Shown here: piece after piece, positions 23,488 through 34,480 of the stretch | Numbering within the stretch: the first letter of the stretch is position 1 | How the letters are laid out: the number at the start of each line of letters is the position of its first letter | From: Leptodontidium sp. MPI-SDFR-AT-0119 | Lineage: Eukaryota; Ascomycota; Leotiomycetes; Helotiales; Leptodontidiaceae | Direction: 5' to 3' | Length of the DNA stretch: 64,000 nucleotides | Assembly (NCBI GenBank): GCA_020726505.1 | Contig: JAHLEZ010000022.1 | Coordinates: 868,001-932,000, forward strand | The notes under the pieces: generated by a model | Told to the model about the DNA's origin: nothing | The model's input: the letters and a program-made list of their open reading frames with translations, nothing else | Databases searched by the model: none | Program-made: the position numbers and the translations under genes

Positions 23488-23972
23488 GTTGATACACAGA
23501 CGCTGCCTCAACGATATGCAGACGCTGCCTCCCCACATTAAATGTGGCAGAATCCTCAGATTCTACTACGTAATTATGAACAACTCTACGCGTAGTTATA
23601 CGTGTTATATAGCTTAGAATCGTGGTGCAATGTTCAATTAAAAGAGGAAGATACTGAATGCAAAATGACTAATTATACTGGGTTCCCGGAATTACTTCTA
23701 ACTCTCCTTCCGCCCACTGGCCTCGAGACAACTGCGATGCAAATACTATGAAAGTGGTTTAATGGGAGAAGACATGGCTGGAAGCGAAGTGGGAGTTGGA
23801 AGCTTCAAAATCGATCGAATTCTCGTGGGTAAACAGACGCGGTGTATCCAGTACAACGCGCTCCATACAAATTTGGTGGTTAAGGAGGTATCGGGCTCAC
23901 CGCCGACGTTTCCGGAAGAGAAAGTGGGGAGGCAGCGTCTGCATATCGTTGAGGCAGCGTCTGTGTATCAAC
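23488..23972. mobile_element. MITE-like element with 49-bp perfect inverted repeats, 485 bp
   Basis: Arm 23488-23536 is the exact reverse complement of 23924-23972. Each arm carries the motif CAGACGCTGCCTC twice. The 387-bp inside has no coding sequence of note and contains an AT-rich stretch near 23560-23640. Just outside, the flanks show weaker similarity (CAGCAGTGGATT against the complement of ACTCCAGCAG), so the full element may be a little longer. No target duplication could be fixed. Size and structure fit a miniature inverted-repeat transposable element. Confidence 0.7.
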
Positions 23973-24690
23973 ACTCCAGCAGTGAGACCCTCAACGGAGA
24001 TGGCTGGTCTTTTGAGTTGGTGAGGTGTCGTCTTTCATAAGATTATGCGTTTCTAGTTGCATTCTATTCTGTTTGCTGTGTGGTTTCTTTACACGTGTCA
24101 CTTCGTGGTACGGACGGACAACCGGATCCCGACTCGCCTAAACCTTGAGGCCAGCCCCGTAACTTGGTATTTGTTGACTTTCGCTAGAGATATCGAGAAG
24201 TGAAAACCCGGGGTTTTTGTGAAGCCGAATATGTAGATGCATTAGATCATTGTTGTAGTTAGAAATCTGCCAATGTGTGCTAGTTCAAGATTCGTAATTC
24301 ATCAGAGCGAGATTTGCGCTTGATACAATCAGTTCACCTTGATTCCTCAAGTCCGTGAAATCGGCCTACAAAGAAACGGTGCTACCTGAAGCCTCTCTGG
24401 TACTCTTTGGAAGAATGAACATCAAATATTTGACAAAGAAAAGCTCACGGGTACGAAAAAACCTCTCAGGCATCCATGGGTCATGGTCATGCTACTGCAA
24501 CCCAACCGAGCCCCTGAATAGTGGGGGATGCAGATCTCTTGATAACGGAATTACCCCTCTCATTGTAAATAAAGCACCACAACACCATTACCTTACCCGC
24601 AATGTAAGCTTTCTAACCATAAACCACTCTGTCTACCCCCTATGACTCCCCCATCTCCCAACTTCCCTCCTTACAAAATCTTCAGCAACC
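23973..24690. other. Upstream region of the isochorismatase-like gene
   Basis: No supported gene. A 96-codon frame at 24355-24645 lacks features. The last 100 bases are CA/CT-rich, as in fungal leaders. Confidence 0.45.
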
Positions 24691-25547
24691 ATGCCTGAAC
24701 AACCTCTAACAATCGGTCCCCCATCCAACACATGGACCTACGACCCTACAAGCAAAACATGGGACCTCTCCAACTCCTCCGAGAAGAAACTCACATTCCC
24801 CACAACGGAAGGAATAGCAGATACACGCGTGACGGTCGATCCATCAAAGACAGCTCTAGTGGTAGTGGGTATGCAGAACTTCTTTCTCGATGCGAGTTGT
24901 ATGGAGCATCCGAATGGGCTGAAGGCTGTGGAGCCGACGGGGTGGGTTGTGGAGTGGTGTCGAGAGGTTGGGGTTAAGGTATGTTGCGAGTTCTCTTGGT
25001 ACTTTGACCTGATCTCGATATAACCTGAAAATACGAATGAGTATAAGAAAATCTTCATATTTTCCCTATTCGTTTTACTGATTACTACTTTCCCTTACTA
25101 ACTAGGTCATCTGGCTCAACTGGGGTCTCACCGATTCCGATATATCTACTATGCCACCCAGCATCCAACGAGGATTCATGCGCGATCTCATCATCATCCC
25201 CTCCACCAGACCACAAATATACACCGGTCTCGGCAGCGATCTCGGGTCCTCCAAAGGCAGGACACTCTTCTCTTCAACATGGAACGCAGCAATCTACCTA
25301 CCGCTCACAAAGCACATCTCACCATCCGACATACACGTGTCCAAGAACCGGATGAGCGGGCTTTGGAACGACGCGCAGCCGTTATGGAAGACGCTGATGG
25401 AAGCGGGAACGGGTACGCTGTTGTTCGCGGGTGTTAATACGGATCAGTGCGTGCTGGGGACGTTGGTGGATGCGTTTAACGCGGGGTGGAATTGTGTGTT
25501 GATGGATGATTGCTGTGGAACTACGACCGAGGGGGGGAGGGAGGTTA
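24691..25547 (+). pseudogene. Isochorismatase-like cysteine hydrolase, cut by a transposon
   Basis: Exons 24691-24978 and 25106-25547 encode about 240 residues of an isochorismatase-like hydrolase before the frame runs into the mobile element that begins at 25548. Family marks: KTALVVVGMQNFFLD at the first strand, VIWLNWGLTDSDISTMP, the lysine region HVSKNRMSGLWND, and the nucleophile loop FAGVNTDQCVLGTLVDAF with its Cys. A Gly-rich stretch (CCGTTTEGGREV) leads to the break. The first motif in active members is usually VIDMQ with a catalytic Asp; here it is VVGMQ, so the Asp is Gly. With the insertion the annotated frame would end in transposon sequence (…ILVRLT). Flanking sequence resumes at 28889 with GTTTGTGGAATG, which would continue the frame as a short VSLWN-type stretch. 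The rest of the C-terminus was not found. Confidence 0.8.
25546..25547. repeat. TA target-site duplication, left
   Basis: TA directly before the element's CTCGTCGG end; paired with TA at 28889-28890. A TA duplication is the mark of Tc1/mariner/pogo insertion. Confidence 0.75.
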
Positions 25548-25643
25548 CTCGTCGGTTTCCTGAGTTTTTTTCGCTTTTTTTACCGACCTGCGCAAGCAGG
25601 TCGGAACCAGCAACTTGGACATACCAGCAACTTGGACACAGCG
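25548..25643 (+). repeat. Left terminal inverted repeat of the pogo-like element
   Basis: Contains a perfect 9-bp-arm palindrome at 25583-25604 (CCGACCTGC, GCAA loop, GCAGGTCGG) and two direct copies of ACCAGCAACTTGGAC at 25606-25620 and 25623-25637, 17 bp apart. The direct copies are probable transposase binding sites. Confidence 0.85.
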
Positions 25644-25941
25644 GGGCCGGCCTAATTAATTACTTTACACAACCAATTCTAGTCCGTTTGACTTGATTTT
25701 TTCATAGAAAGATGCGCGATAGTTGAAATAATAATTACCAAACAAGTGCATTAGGGTTAGGGCTAATTAATAAGGTGTTGTATTAAGTTTAATATGGTTT
25801 TTGGGTGTAGATTTGGCAGGTCTTGGCGCCTCGGGACTTCGGTGCAAACCGCGTCCGCATTTCCCTACTAACACGTAAAAACGCGATTTATCTTACTCAC
25901 ACACATACACCATTCAATCCAGACCACGAACTACGCCTATA

Positions 25942-28583
25942 ATGGCCAAATCTACGCCTCAAATCAAGCATGGAGGGTCTAAGAGGGGCAAGAAGAAGAC
26001 CTCTTTAGATACTAGTATTGCTCGTATACGGAAGAAGCCCAAATACAAGACCCCCGCATACATGAGCCAGGAAGCTAGGATTCAAGCTGCCTTGGAGGCA
26101 TACGAGAACCCCGACGACACCGATATTACCAGTCTACGTATTGCCGCTGGCGTCTTTGGTGGAGTCAGCTACTCTACGTTGAATCACCGTTATAAGAAGA
26201 GAGACAGTTCAAAGAATTTGGCTGAGAATGGAGGCCATAACAAGAAGTTAAATGAAGCTCAAGAAGCATCTTTGATATAGTATATTAATATTGCTATTGA
26301 GAGAGGCTTTCTTATGAGATATAATATAATTGTTGCGGCTGCAACTATAATATTAAGTCTCTCAATGGAAATTTTCCAGCGAATTGGACAGAATTGGGCC
26401 AAAAGATGAGTTAATAGAATGGACGCTGCTGGCCGATATCATGCTTTACGAACTACTCCAATGGACCAAAAGCGCAAAGATTGTATGACGATTGAAGAGA
26501 TTACTGGTTGCTTTAAGAAGTTAGCTATGGTAATAGCCAAATACTTAATACATTAGAAAGATATCTTTAATATGGACGAAATTGGCTTCCGGGTCGGGTG
26601 TATTAGTAGTACAACGGTTATTACGCACAAGAACATCAGGAAGGTACGTTTTCCTACCTAAAAAGCGCTTATCCCGATGACTGAGTACGTATTAACTGTT
26701 TTTAGGTTTACACCCGTGACCCTGTCGACCGCGAATCTGTGTCAGTCATTGAGTGTATCTCTGCCGCTGGCTACGCCATTGATTACTACATCATCATGCC
26801 GGGGGCTGTCTACCAAGAGAAGATGTTTAATAACAACTTACCTCCAGGCACAAAGATCTCTTGTAGTGAAAAGGGGTATTCAAGTGACAAGCTTGCATTA
26901 GAATGGCTCAAACACTTTGATCAACAAACCAGAAGCCGCCAACAAGGTCAATGGCGTCTCTTGATATTTGATGGCCATAGTAGCCATATAACGTATGAGT
27001 TTATCTCTAGGTGTGAGCAACTAAAGATTATACCTTTCTGTTTAATTGCTCACTCGACACATGCTACACAACCATTAGACGTTGCTTGTTTTCAGTCTAA
27101 AAAGCATTGGCATGGACGAGCAATTGAAGATAGAATTAGAGACGGTTGCAACACCTTCACCAAATACACCTTTCTTTAATGCCTTCACCAAATCAGAGCT
27201 AAAACCTTTAAGAAAGAGACAATTCAGTCAGCCTTCAGGCGTACTGGCATATGGCCATTAAACGCGGATGTCATCATTTCAGCTTTTAAGCTTACCCAGG
27301 ATACCCAAATGGGCGATAAAAACACCGGTGGACGGGTGTACAACTATACCCTGGATGATCCATCTAATATAATCAATGTTCCTACATTTAACGAACCTGT
27401 ATCACGCTGGGTACCAGCTAATAATCGGTTTTAGGAGGCCGAAACAGCGTCAGACGACGAATACGACTATATTCCGTGGATTCAGGATGATGGGGCTTTC
27501 GACGATAAGCTAGAGGACGGAATCCAGCTCCCACAGCTCCCACGTGACGGAGATATCGATATTACAAACGACTTGATAGCTCCATTAGCAAGCTCTCGTA
27601 TCGACGAATTACTCGATATTCAAGATTCAATGGAGGCAGTAACTCCAGAGCCAGAGCAACCTCCGCAACCTAAAGGTATAGAAGACTACGGCGATTACGG
27701 CTTTAGAAAGACGGCGGAAGATCCACGTTGGTACAAGAAGACGCCATTTTTTGATACACCATACGGAGCTAAAGGAATCAACGCACACGCCCAATTTCTG
27801 GAAACCTACGAAGATATATTATCGTCTCCATCAAAGCGACTCTCTAATAAGAAGTTCCGGAAAGGTAGTACAGTCAATGCAATATTAGGCGACGCCGCGC
27901 GCCAAGAGCTTACTTCAACCGTATTAAATAATACCTGGGGCAGCCAATCCCTTGTGCTTAATGACGAAGATGGTGCTAAGAGAGTCAAATCACGCGGCGG
28001 GGGCCGTGTAATCTCCTCTGGGGAAGGGTTGCGAATCATCGGCGACAAGAACGAATCTGCCCAGGAGTCCAAACTTACGAAGCTCCGCAGAGAGGCAAAT
28101 ATTGCTGGAAATATATTAAAGATAGAGGAAGAGAAGGTTGCTAGAGCTCAAGCTCGACAGCAAAAGAAAGAGGAGAAGGAGACTGCGAAGGTTCAAAAAA
28201 GAATAGAAAAGGCACGTATTCGGGAGGAGAAAGCTCAGGCTAAAATACAACAAAAGCTCGACAAAGCTGCGAAGATACAGGCTTTAATTAGTGCTGGGAA
28301 GAAGCCTAGGGGTCGGAAACCAAATACAATTAAAGAGGAAGAGGCCACACAGCAAGAAGAGGCTATACAGCAAGAGCCTGTGGTTATGGCCGCATCTCAA
28401 AGACCAATTCGTACCAAGAGACTAACACAAAAGGCGATTGAGATACTTAGCGACGACGAGCAAGAGGGTAGCAGTGATATCGAGAGCCTTGTAGAGTCAG
28501 ATTTGTCCGCTGATTCCGATTCCGACGTTAATTTAACTGATAATGGTGGTGGTGGGCCTGTAGATTACGATGATTACGATTGA
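25942..28583 (+). pseudogene. Decayed pogo/Fot1-like DDE transposase with a long C-terminal extension
   Basis: The frame opens at 25942 with a basic N-terminus and a helix-turn-helix-like stretch (SQEARIQAALEAYEN to SYSTLNHRYKKR). It is then broken by TAG at 26278-26280, a TGA just after WAKR near 26407, and a TAG near 26555. A probable intron (GTACGT to TTTTTAG, about 26644-26704) precedes the rest of the catalytic core. DDE_1-type motifs are visible: FNMDEIGFRVG before the intron, LLIFDGHSSHITYEF, and HSTHATQPLDVACF. A further frameshift lies near 27170 and a TAG near 27432. Beyond comes a 336-codon open stretch, 27573-28583, with a Lys/Glu-rich coiled coil (KVARAQARQQKKEEKE) and an acidic end. 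Several stops fit C-to-T change of CAG or CGA. The copy cannot make a transposase. Confidence 0.85.
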
Positions 28584-28793
28584 GGAGTGTCAAAGTTGGT
28601 GGTCGGATGGGGATTACATAAGCGAGTGCACCCGAAATCCCCTTTACTTCAATTAATTACAATACATAATATAAAATCAAATGACGTCATCTAAGTTGTG
28701 ACTAGTGCAGAAATTTATTCCGCATCTAATGGTTCATCCCCGAAGTTGATTGTATTAGTAGTTAAAAAGTTATTACTTGATTAAGTCGACCGT

Positions 28794-28888
28794 CGCTGTG
28801 TCCAAGTTGCTGGTATGTCCAAGTTGCTGGTGCCGACCTGCTTGCGCAGGTCGGCCACTTTAACGAAAAAAATCAGGAAACCGACGAG
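28794..28888 (-). repeat. Right terminal inverted repeat of the pogo-like element
   Basis: Reverse complement of the left repeat with few differences; carries the same palindrome and the same pair of 15-bp direct copies. Confidence 0.85.
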
Positions 28889-28890
28889 TA
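28889..28890. repeat. TA target-site duplication, right
   Basis: TA directly after the CCGACGAG end of the element; partner of 25546-25547. Confidence 0.75.
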
Positions 28891-28912
28891 GTTTGTGGAA
28901 TGTATCTGTGAG

Positions 28913-29141
28913 TTTTATTTTATTTTATTTTATTTTATTTTATTTTATTTTATTTTATTTTATTTTATTTTATTTTATTTTATTTTATTTTATTTTATTT
29001 TATTTTATTTTATTTTATTTTATTTTATTTTATTTTATTTTATTTTATTTATTTTATTTTATTTTATTTTATTTTATTTTATTTTATTTTATTTTATTTT
29101 ATTTTATTTTATTTTATTTTATTTTATTTCATTTCATTTCA
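28913..29141. repeat. (TTTTA)n pentanucleotide microsatellite, about 45 copies
   Basis: Almost unbroken TTTTA for over 200 bp, with one TTTA slip near 29050 and TTTCA variants at the right end. It starts 24 bp after the transposon, directly behind a GTGAGT that could be an intron donor of the disrupted gene. Long open frames across it are artefacts of the repeat. Confidence 0.95.
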
Positions 29142-30188
29142 TTTTTCTGTCTACATACAATACTTTTATTTTCTACTCCGAGCTTCAATTTCACTTTTCT
29201 TTCTTTAGTTCTGGCACTTTCATCTCTGGGGGTCGTTCCATCCGATGTCTACTTGCCAAGTAGGAAATACCCATTCGCTTATCTCACTTCTTGCCTTTTG
29301 TGGATATTGAAGACGGAGGTAGTGGACGTTATCTTCCTCGGAGAATTTGTGGTGGTTCTCGTACAGCTTCAAGTGAGTCGGTGTTTTGGTCTGCTGGCCT
29401 GTTTTGTTGGTGGATTGCAGATACCGGTATTTGAGATTCGTTTGCATTTGCATGTGCTTACTGATACGCCAACATTCATCGTACGGTTTTGTCACTCGTA
29501 GTGACGAGCTGCTTGCTGCAAGGGTGGGGTAAGTAAGTACCAAGTACTGCTCAGGAATCCAAGATGAAAATGCACATAGAGTAGGCTAGTCCAGATGGAT
29601 AGCCTACTCCGAATACGAGACCAAGATCTGATCCGATTTGATGCGCTATTGAAGCACTGGTGTTGGGAACGAGAGGAATTGAGCGGAAAACTGGAGGAGA
29701 ATATCTCAGAAGACTTTTTTGCTTTCTTGTTTATCTCGTATTGTATGTGCATGCGTCTCGTGAGCTCAGCTCGTGTGTGTTGGGCTTCACGGACTCCCCC
29801 AACGCCCCTCCTCTTCTTGTCCTGTATGTACAAACTATCCACTTCGGAGCTCTCCACCTATCTGAACCCCACTCCACTCGCCTCCGTATGCTTCAGTGTT
29901 CTCTACCCCGCCCAAATCAATGCACGCTGATATCCAAAAACCCCAAACCCAGTATCCGTCCCATGCGTCCTGTCGGCCATCGACAAGTCCTGTGTCCCTT
30001 CCTTGGTATGAACGCCATGCCCGTATTCCGAATAATCAAACCCGCTCCATTCCCAATGCTCCTATTGTGTACTGTTCCGCCTGTTGCAAGTGATGAACGC
30101 CTCTTTCCCGTTGTCGATATCTATGCCTGTTTCTCTGTACGAAATGAATCCCAACCGAAGACGTTGTGACGCGCTGCCCGATCCAGCC
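29142..30188. other. Region without a supported gene
   Basis: Open frames of 98-169 codons overlap here on both strands without recognisable domains. The lost C-terminus of the isochorismatase-like gene was sought here and not recognised. Confidence 0.4.
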
Positions 30189-30434
30189 TTACGCCCCTTG
30201 GATATTAACGTCCCCTCTGCAAACACCGTAACTGCAGCAGGCACTTGGGTCGAGTTGGCCCATGAGAACCTGGTCTCGTATTCTCTATTTGGATTGTAAG
30301 TGGATATTCGTGCAGATTTGTTGTGCGAGGGAAGGAGAACATACGTCTGTGCAAGGCACTGGAGTTGCAGCTACCATGGAGGACATGCCCAGCAGGGCGA
30401 TGGCGAGGGCGACTATTTGCTTCGTGAAGAGCAT
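30189..30434 (-). CDS. Small secreted cysteine-containing protein, 61 aa
   Basis: Exons 30434-30345 and 30284-30189 join in phase 0 across a 60-bp intron (GTATGT...AATAG) and give a 61-residue precursor. The first ~23 residues form a textbook signal peptide (MLFTKQIVALAIALLGMSS, then MVAA). The predicted mature part is only about 38 residues and has four cysteines in the order C, CC, C: PVPCTD, then SACCSYGVC. Two disulfides are possible. Without splicing the frame runs on to a 98-codon reading with a different tail, but the intron is canonical and the spliced form has the better cysteine pattern. No family is recognised. Small secreted cysteine-containing proteins of fungi include effectors, antimicrobial peptides and signalling peptides; which applies here is not shown by the sequence. 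An upstream in-frame ATG exists at 30581, but the signal peptide argues for 30434. Confidence 0.6.
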
Positions 30435-32593
30435 TGTGTGGAGTGTGTAGGTTGTTGTTTTGGTATGTCCGAATGAAAGCAGACGGAAAGTCGAATTGAG
30501 TTTTTCTTCTTCAGCAGACGAAAGGGTTGCGATGACAGACGTCTGATGTATGTATAGAATAGATAAAGGTGTTCCGATCAATCGAGGCCGATTACGTCGT
30601 CGTCTCGGATGTGATACGATGGATGCTTTGCTGAATCTTTTCCCGGTTCGAGGACTGTTTCTTTTCTTTGATGCAAGTGCAATGCTGCGCAGTGTGGTGT
30701 AGTGAAAGCTTCTTGGTTCTTCCTTCCTTGCTTTCTTCTTTCTTTGAAAGCGAGTGGTATTTGTAGAGGAGGAAAGTAACGACAGAAGTGAGGATTGAAA
30801 TCTGGACTGAGGAGAACGAACTGTAGTACGGAGAAAGGAGGGGGGTGAAACTAGTTTATATCTCCTTACCTTGCTTTACCTTACCATACTCTTACTTGGC
30901 CTGCACGCACCGTCATGTCATGGCTCCTTCCGATCCCATGCGAGCGTGGTGGATGCAAGCAGACGGACTCACAATTGCTTCCCAGCCACCCGTATCGCCA
31001 GTCCCGCCGAAAACGAGGATTGGCCGAACACCAACCAGGACGAGAGACACCGCTTGCATATTCCCGATAAAGTAATCACGAAGTGACTTGCCCCAACTTG
31101 CTTGTCTTGTCGTCGAGCCAGTGCTTCGTATTGACAGGTTCCGGCGATGGGAGAAGTGCGGGAGACAGGGGAGAAGGGACTGGTGTTTGATAGTCGGGAG
31201 ATCGCATCACTCAGCTTAGCCGCACGCTTACGAATTTGGAGCCGAGCAGCCGTTCTGCTCTGTGGTTGGTGTGCGCCACCCGATAAAGTGGAACATCTCA
31301 AATAAGCGAGTTCTAAGAATAAATCCGAGTGGCTGTCAGTGGCTGTGCGGATCCTTTTTCCTTGCCTTCCAGGTCTCCATGTTATGCTAAAGACAGGACG
31401 ACAACAGAACGGCGATGTGCGACGACGTTACGTGACATTTTGACTTCCTTGGAGGCGAGAAATAAGACGATAAATCATCGTGGAAACGTACCGAAAACTT
31501 TGAGTATTTCGGGCTCTTTCTCATGGGCTGGCTGATGGGGTGATCGGCCTCACTGAATTTTCAGGGTCATGTACCTCCGTACCGTCAGCACATCTCCTGC
31601 TTCTTGATGAATGATCACTTCTCAATAACCGCATCGAGACCGTGCTCCCATTTTCTCCTCAATTAACTTGCGGTGAAGCCCAGTCACTTCATCGATAATT
31701 CAGACATTTATTTCTCTCCTGCTCAGTTCGCTTTATTTATTTACCTTTTGTGCTCGAATACCAAGCATGTATTTTCGTTCATTGGATACCGTATCCATCT
31801 CCCCTGACGATCTGCCTCAACAAGTCTCAATTTTCATTGGATGGCATGACAAGTTCTGCGGCTCTGCCCAGACGATCACCGGATGATCCAATGCGTGCGT
31901 GCATAAGCATGATACACCGGGTATTTAGAGTTGGTTTCGGATTTGTTTGGAAGGTTTTCTTACCGGTCGATCATTTGTTTCTATTTGACAAATTTGTCAT
32001 GGCTGAGAGCCTTTTTTCCCGTTCTCCGTTATGCCATCCTCCTTTTTGGGAGGACAACGTTGACATTGAAAGGCTGCATCTTCGGATATCCCGAAAAAGA
32101 GGGTGATGAGAAAAGAATCACGACTGTAGAGTCACGTGATTTCAAAGCTCGTGACATTTGAGCAGGAACATTTTCTTTCTTGTTCCTCCCGAAGTCCAGT
32201 GGCCTTTCCAAAGCAGTAATAATTTCTGTTTACTTCCCAACCGTATTGTAGTGGCCACTGCAAGCGGTTTCTGATGCTTATGGCGTTGCTTTCGACGCTT
32301 CCTGTAGAACTCAGCACTCGCTGACACGCTTGCATTTTTCCATTGAGTAAATTTATACTTATGGATGTTAATATTTTCGTCCTGCATCTCTATTAGATTC
32401 TTTTTCAAACTCTAGTCCTTTTACAGTCGTTCTTTTGCACTTCAAGTCTGGTCAAATGTTGAAGGATGCGAATCCTATCTTGCCAAGCTGAAGCCGCATT
32501 TAGTAGTGCACTTCACCTTCACTCCAACAACATCACTCGCTTCGTCAAATATTCACAACCACACATATCAGTTAATAGTCACTCATCATAAAA
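30435..32593. other. Long intergenic region
   Basis: About 2.1 kb without a supported gene. The part just before 32594 is pyrimidine- and CA-rich and is probably the leader of the HET gene. Confidence 0.45.
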
Positions 32594-34480
32594 ATGCCTT
32601 GGAATATTCTCAAATCTTTGAAAGATAAGTCTAAGATCAAAGCCAACCCAGAGCCTCCAACACCCGCCTATCAATACACCCCTCTCGAGCCCACCGCCCC
32701 CTCCATCCGCCTAGCACACATCTCCCCAGGCCCTCCCTCAGCTCCTCTCTCCATAACACTCCACCCGGTCCCCCTCTTCACAACTCCCCCTCCAACCTAC
32801 GAAGCCCTATCCTACACCTGGGGTCCTCCAACACCAAAATCCCACATCCAACTCCACGGCCTCACCGTCGCCGTAACTCCTAGCCTGTCAATAGCACTCT
32901 AGCGCCTCCGACTCCCAGACCGCGAACGCATAGTCTGGATAGACGCACTATGCATTGACCAATCCTCCGTCCCAGAAAAGACATCCCAGGTGCGCATGAT
33001 GCGCGACATCTACGCCATAGCATCGCGTGTCGTAGTCTGGCTCGGGCCTTCCGACAGCACGAGTAAAACCTGCGTCGAGTTCCTCAAGCAGGTCTCACTT
33101 CGAGCCTTCCTTAATCGCGAAGCGGAAGAAGACTGGCTAGTAAACTTCATGAACGACCCTTCCAACGACGTGATCTGGAAATCGCTTTTCGATTTCACGC
33201 GCAGAGAGTACTGGCGACGGATGTGGATCGTGCAAGAGATCGTCACAGCGAAGAATATATCTGTTTACTGCGGCTCAGACGAGCTAACCTGGGATGAAGT
33301 CCTCAAATTCATGTATCTCGTGTACCGTAACCTGAGAGCACTGTCTAAACACCGGCGACCGGAGATGGTGACGCGCTTCATGAACGTGTGTGATGGCTTG
33401 TTGCCTGCGAATCTGAATAACATGAAGAACACCGAGGGGAGACATGAGAGTCTGTGGGCGAATCTGAGTTTCTTTCGGTATTATAGGTGTACGGATGAGA
33501 GGGACAAGGTGTTTTCCATCCTGGGGATTTCGAGTGTAGAGGGTGAGACGAGGGAGAGTCTGTGTGGCAGGATTGATTATGAGATGGATATGAAAGAGGT
33601 GTTTATTGAGAGCGTGAGGTTGTGCGGGAAGTATTCTGGGCAGGGATATGGGCCGTTGACATTGATATGCTTGAGCACGCCTTGGGCTGGAAATACATCT
33701 TTGCCGTCTTGGGTGCCGGATTGGACGTATTGGCCTGATATGATGGCTCTGCAGGGTATATATCACAGTTTGCGGCTAGGGGACATTTTCGCTAGCGGGG
33801 TATACAACAATAATATGACTGTCAACATCGAGGGTGATGTCCTCGTCGCTTCAGGAGTCCAGATCGATACTCTTGCCATCGTAGCCAAAACGGCGATCGG
33901 AGCCGATATCACGAAGCAAGAATCATGGGAATCGATGGTCCCAGGTCGGCACCACACATTTCTCATCCTCCACGCCTACGAGACGTTCTATGCCTGGGCT
34001 AAACTCGCTTTCGGTCACCGCCTTGAGGGTATTGAAGATGAGGAAAGAATCGATATGTTCTGGAGGACGTTATGCTGCAATCGCGCACTTCAAAGCGCAT
34101 ACCTACCGGATTTCAAGGACCAGTGCAAGAAATGGCTGAGAAGAGGGAACACGAAGGGTATAATGCAGTTCTGGGAGGAAGACATGAGGAATGCGGGACC
34201 GGCGGAGAAGGCGTGGGAGCAGAGTTTTATGCGGCATGCGAGGGGGAGGAAATTTGCTGTGATGGAGAGTGGCAATTTTGGGTTGGTGAGTGGAAATGCA
34301 AGGGAGGGGGATGAGGTGGCTGTTTTGGTTGGTTGTGACTTTCCTGTTATCTTGAGGGGGAGGAAGGGAGAGGATGTGGTGTTGGTTGGTGAGGCGTATG
34401 TGGATGGGTATATGAAGGGGAGGGCTATGGAGGAGGCTGCAGAGGGGAGATATATGCCTAGGGAGTTTAGGATTCACTAA
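32594..34480 (+). pseudogene. HET-domain gene with a single premature stop
   Basis: One frame of 629 codons runs from 32594 to 34480 with a single internal stop, TAG at 32900-32902 (codon 103). Before it: YEALSYTWGPPTPKSHIQLH, HET block 1. Straight after it: RLRLPDRERIVWIDALCIDQ, block 2, then MMRDIYAIASRVVVWLGPS. Block 3 is RREYWRRMWIVQEIVTAKNI with ISVYCGSDELTWDE. In relatives this spot usually holds a residue before RLRL, so TAG most simply derives from CAG by one C-to-T change. All else downstream is open, including the long C-terminal half. As it stands only a 102-residue fragment can be made. An ATG at 32990 could give a 496-residue product lacking blocks 1 and part of 2. A sequencing error or a null allele of a polymorphic gene are both possible. 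Confidence 0.85.

Larger units (their letters stand above)
25548..28888 (+). mobile_element. Pogo/Fot1-type (Tc1-mariner superfamily) DNA transposon, 3,341 bp
   Basis: Both ends begin CTCGTCGGTTTCCTGA when read inward and are flanked by TA. Inverted repeats of about 95 bp (25548-25643 and 28794-28888) match apart from a few differences, mostly in the T-rich part. The inside carries a decayed DDE transposase gene at 25942-28583. The element sits within the isochorismatase-like gene, in the same orientation, and is longer than the roughly 2-kb elements usual for Fot1. Confidence 0.9.

Noticed and set aside
28815..29501. Open frames of 122-228 codons with repeated ILFYF/FILFY
   Set aside because: They are translations of the TTTTA microsatellite.
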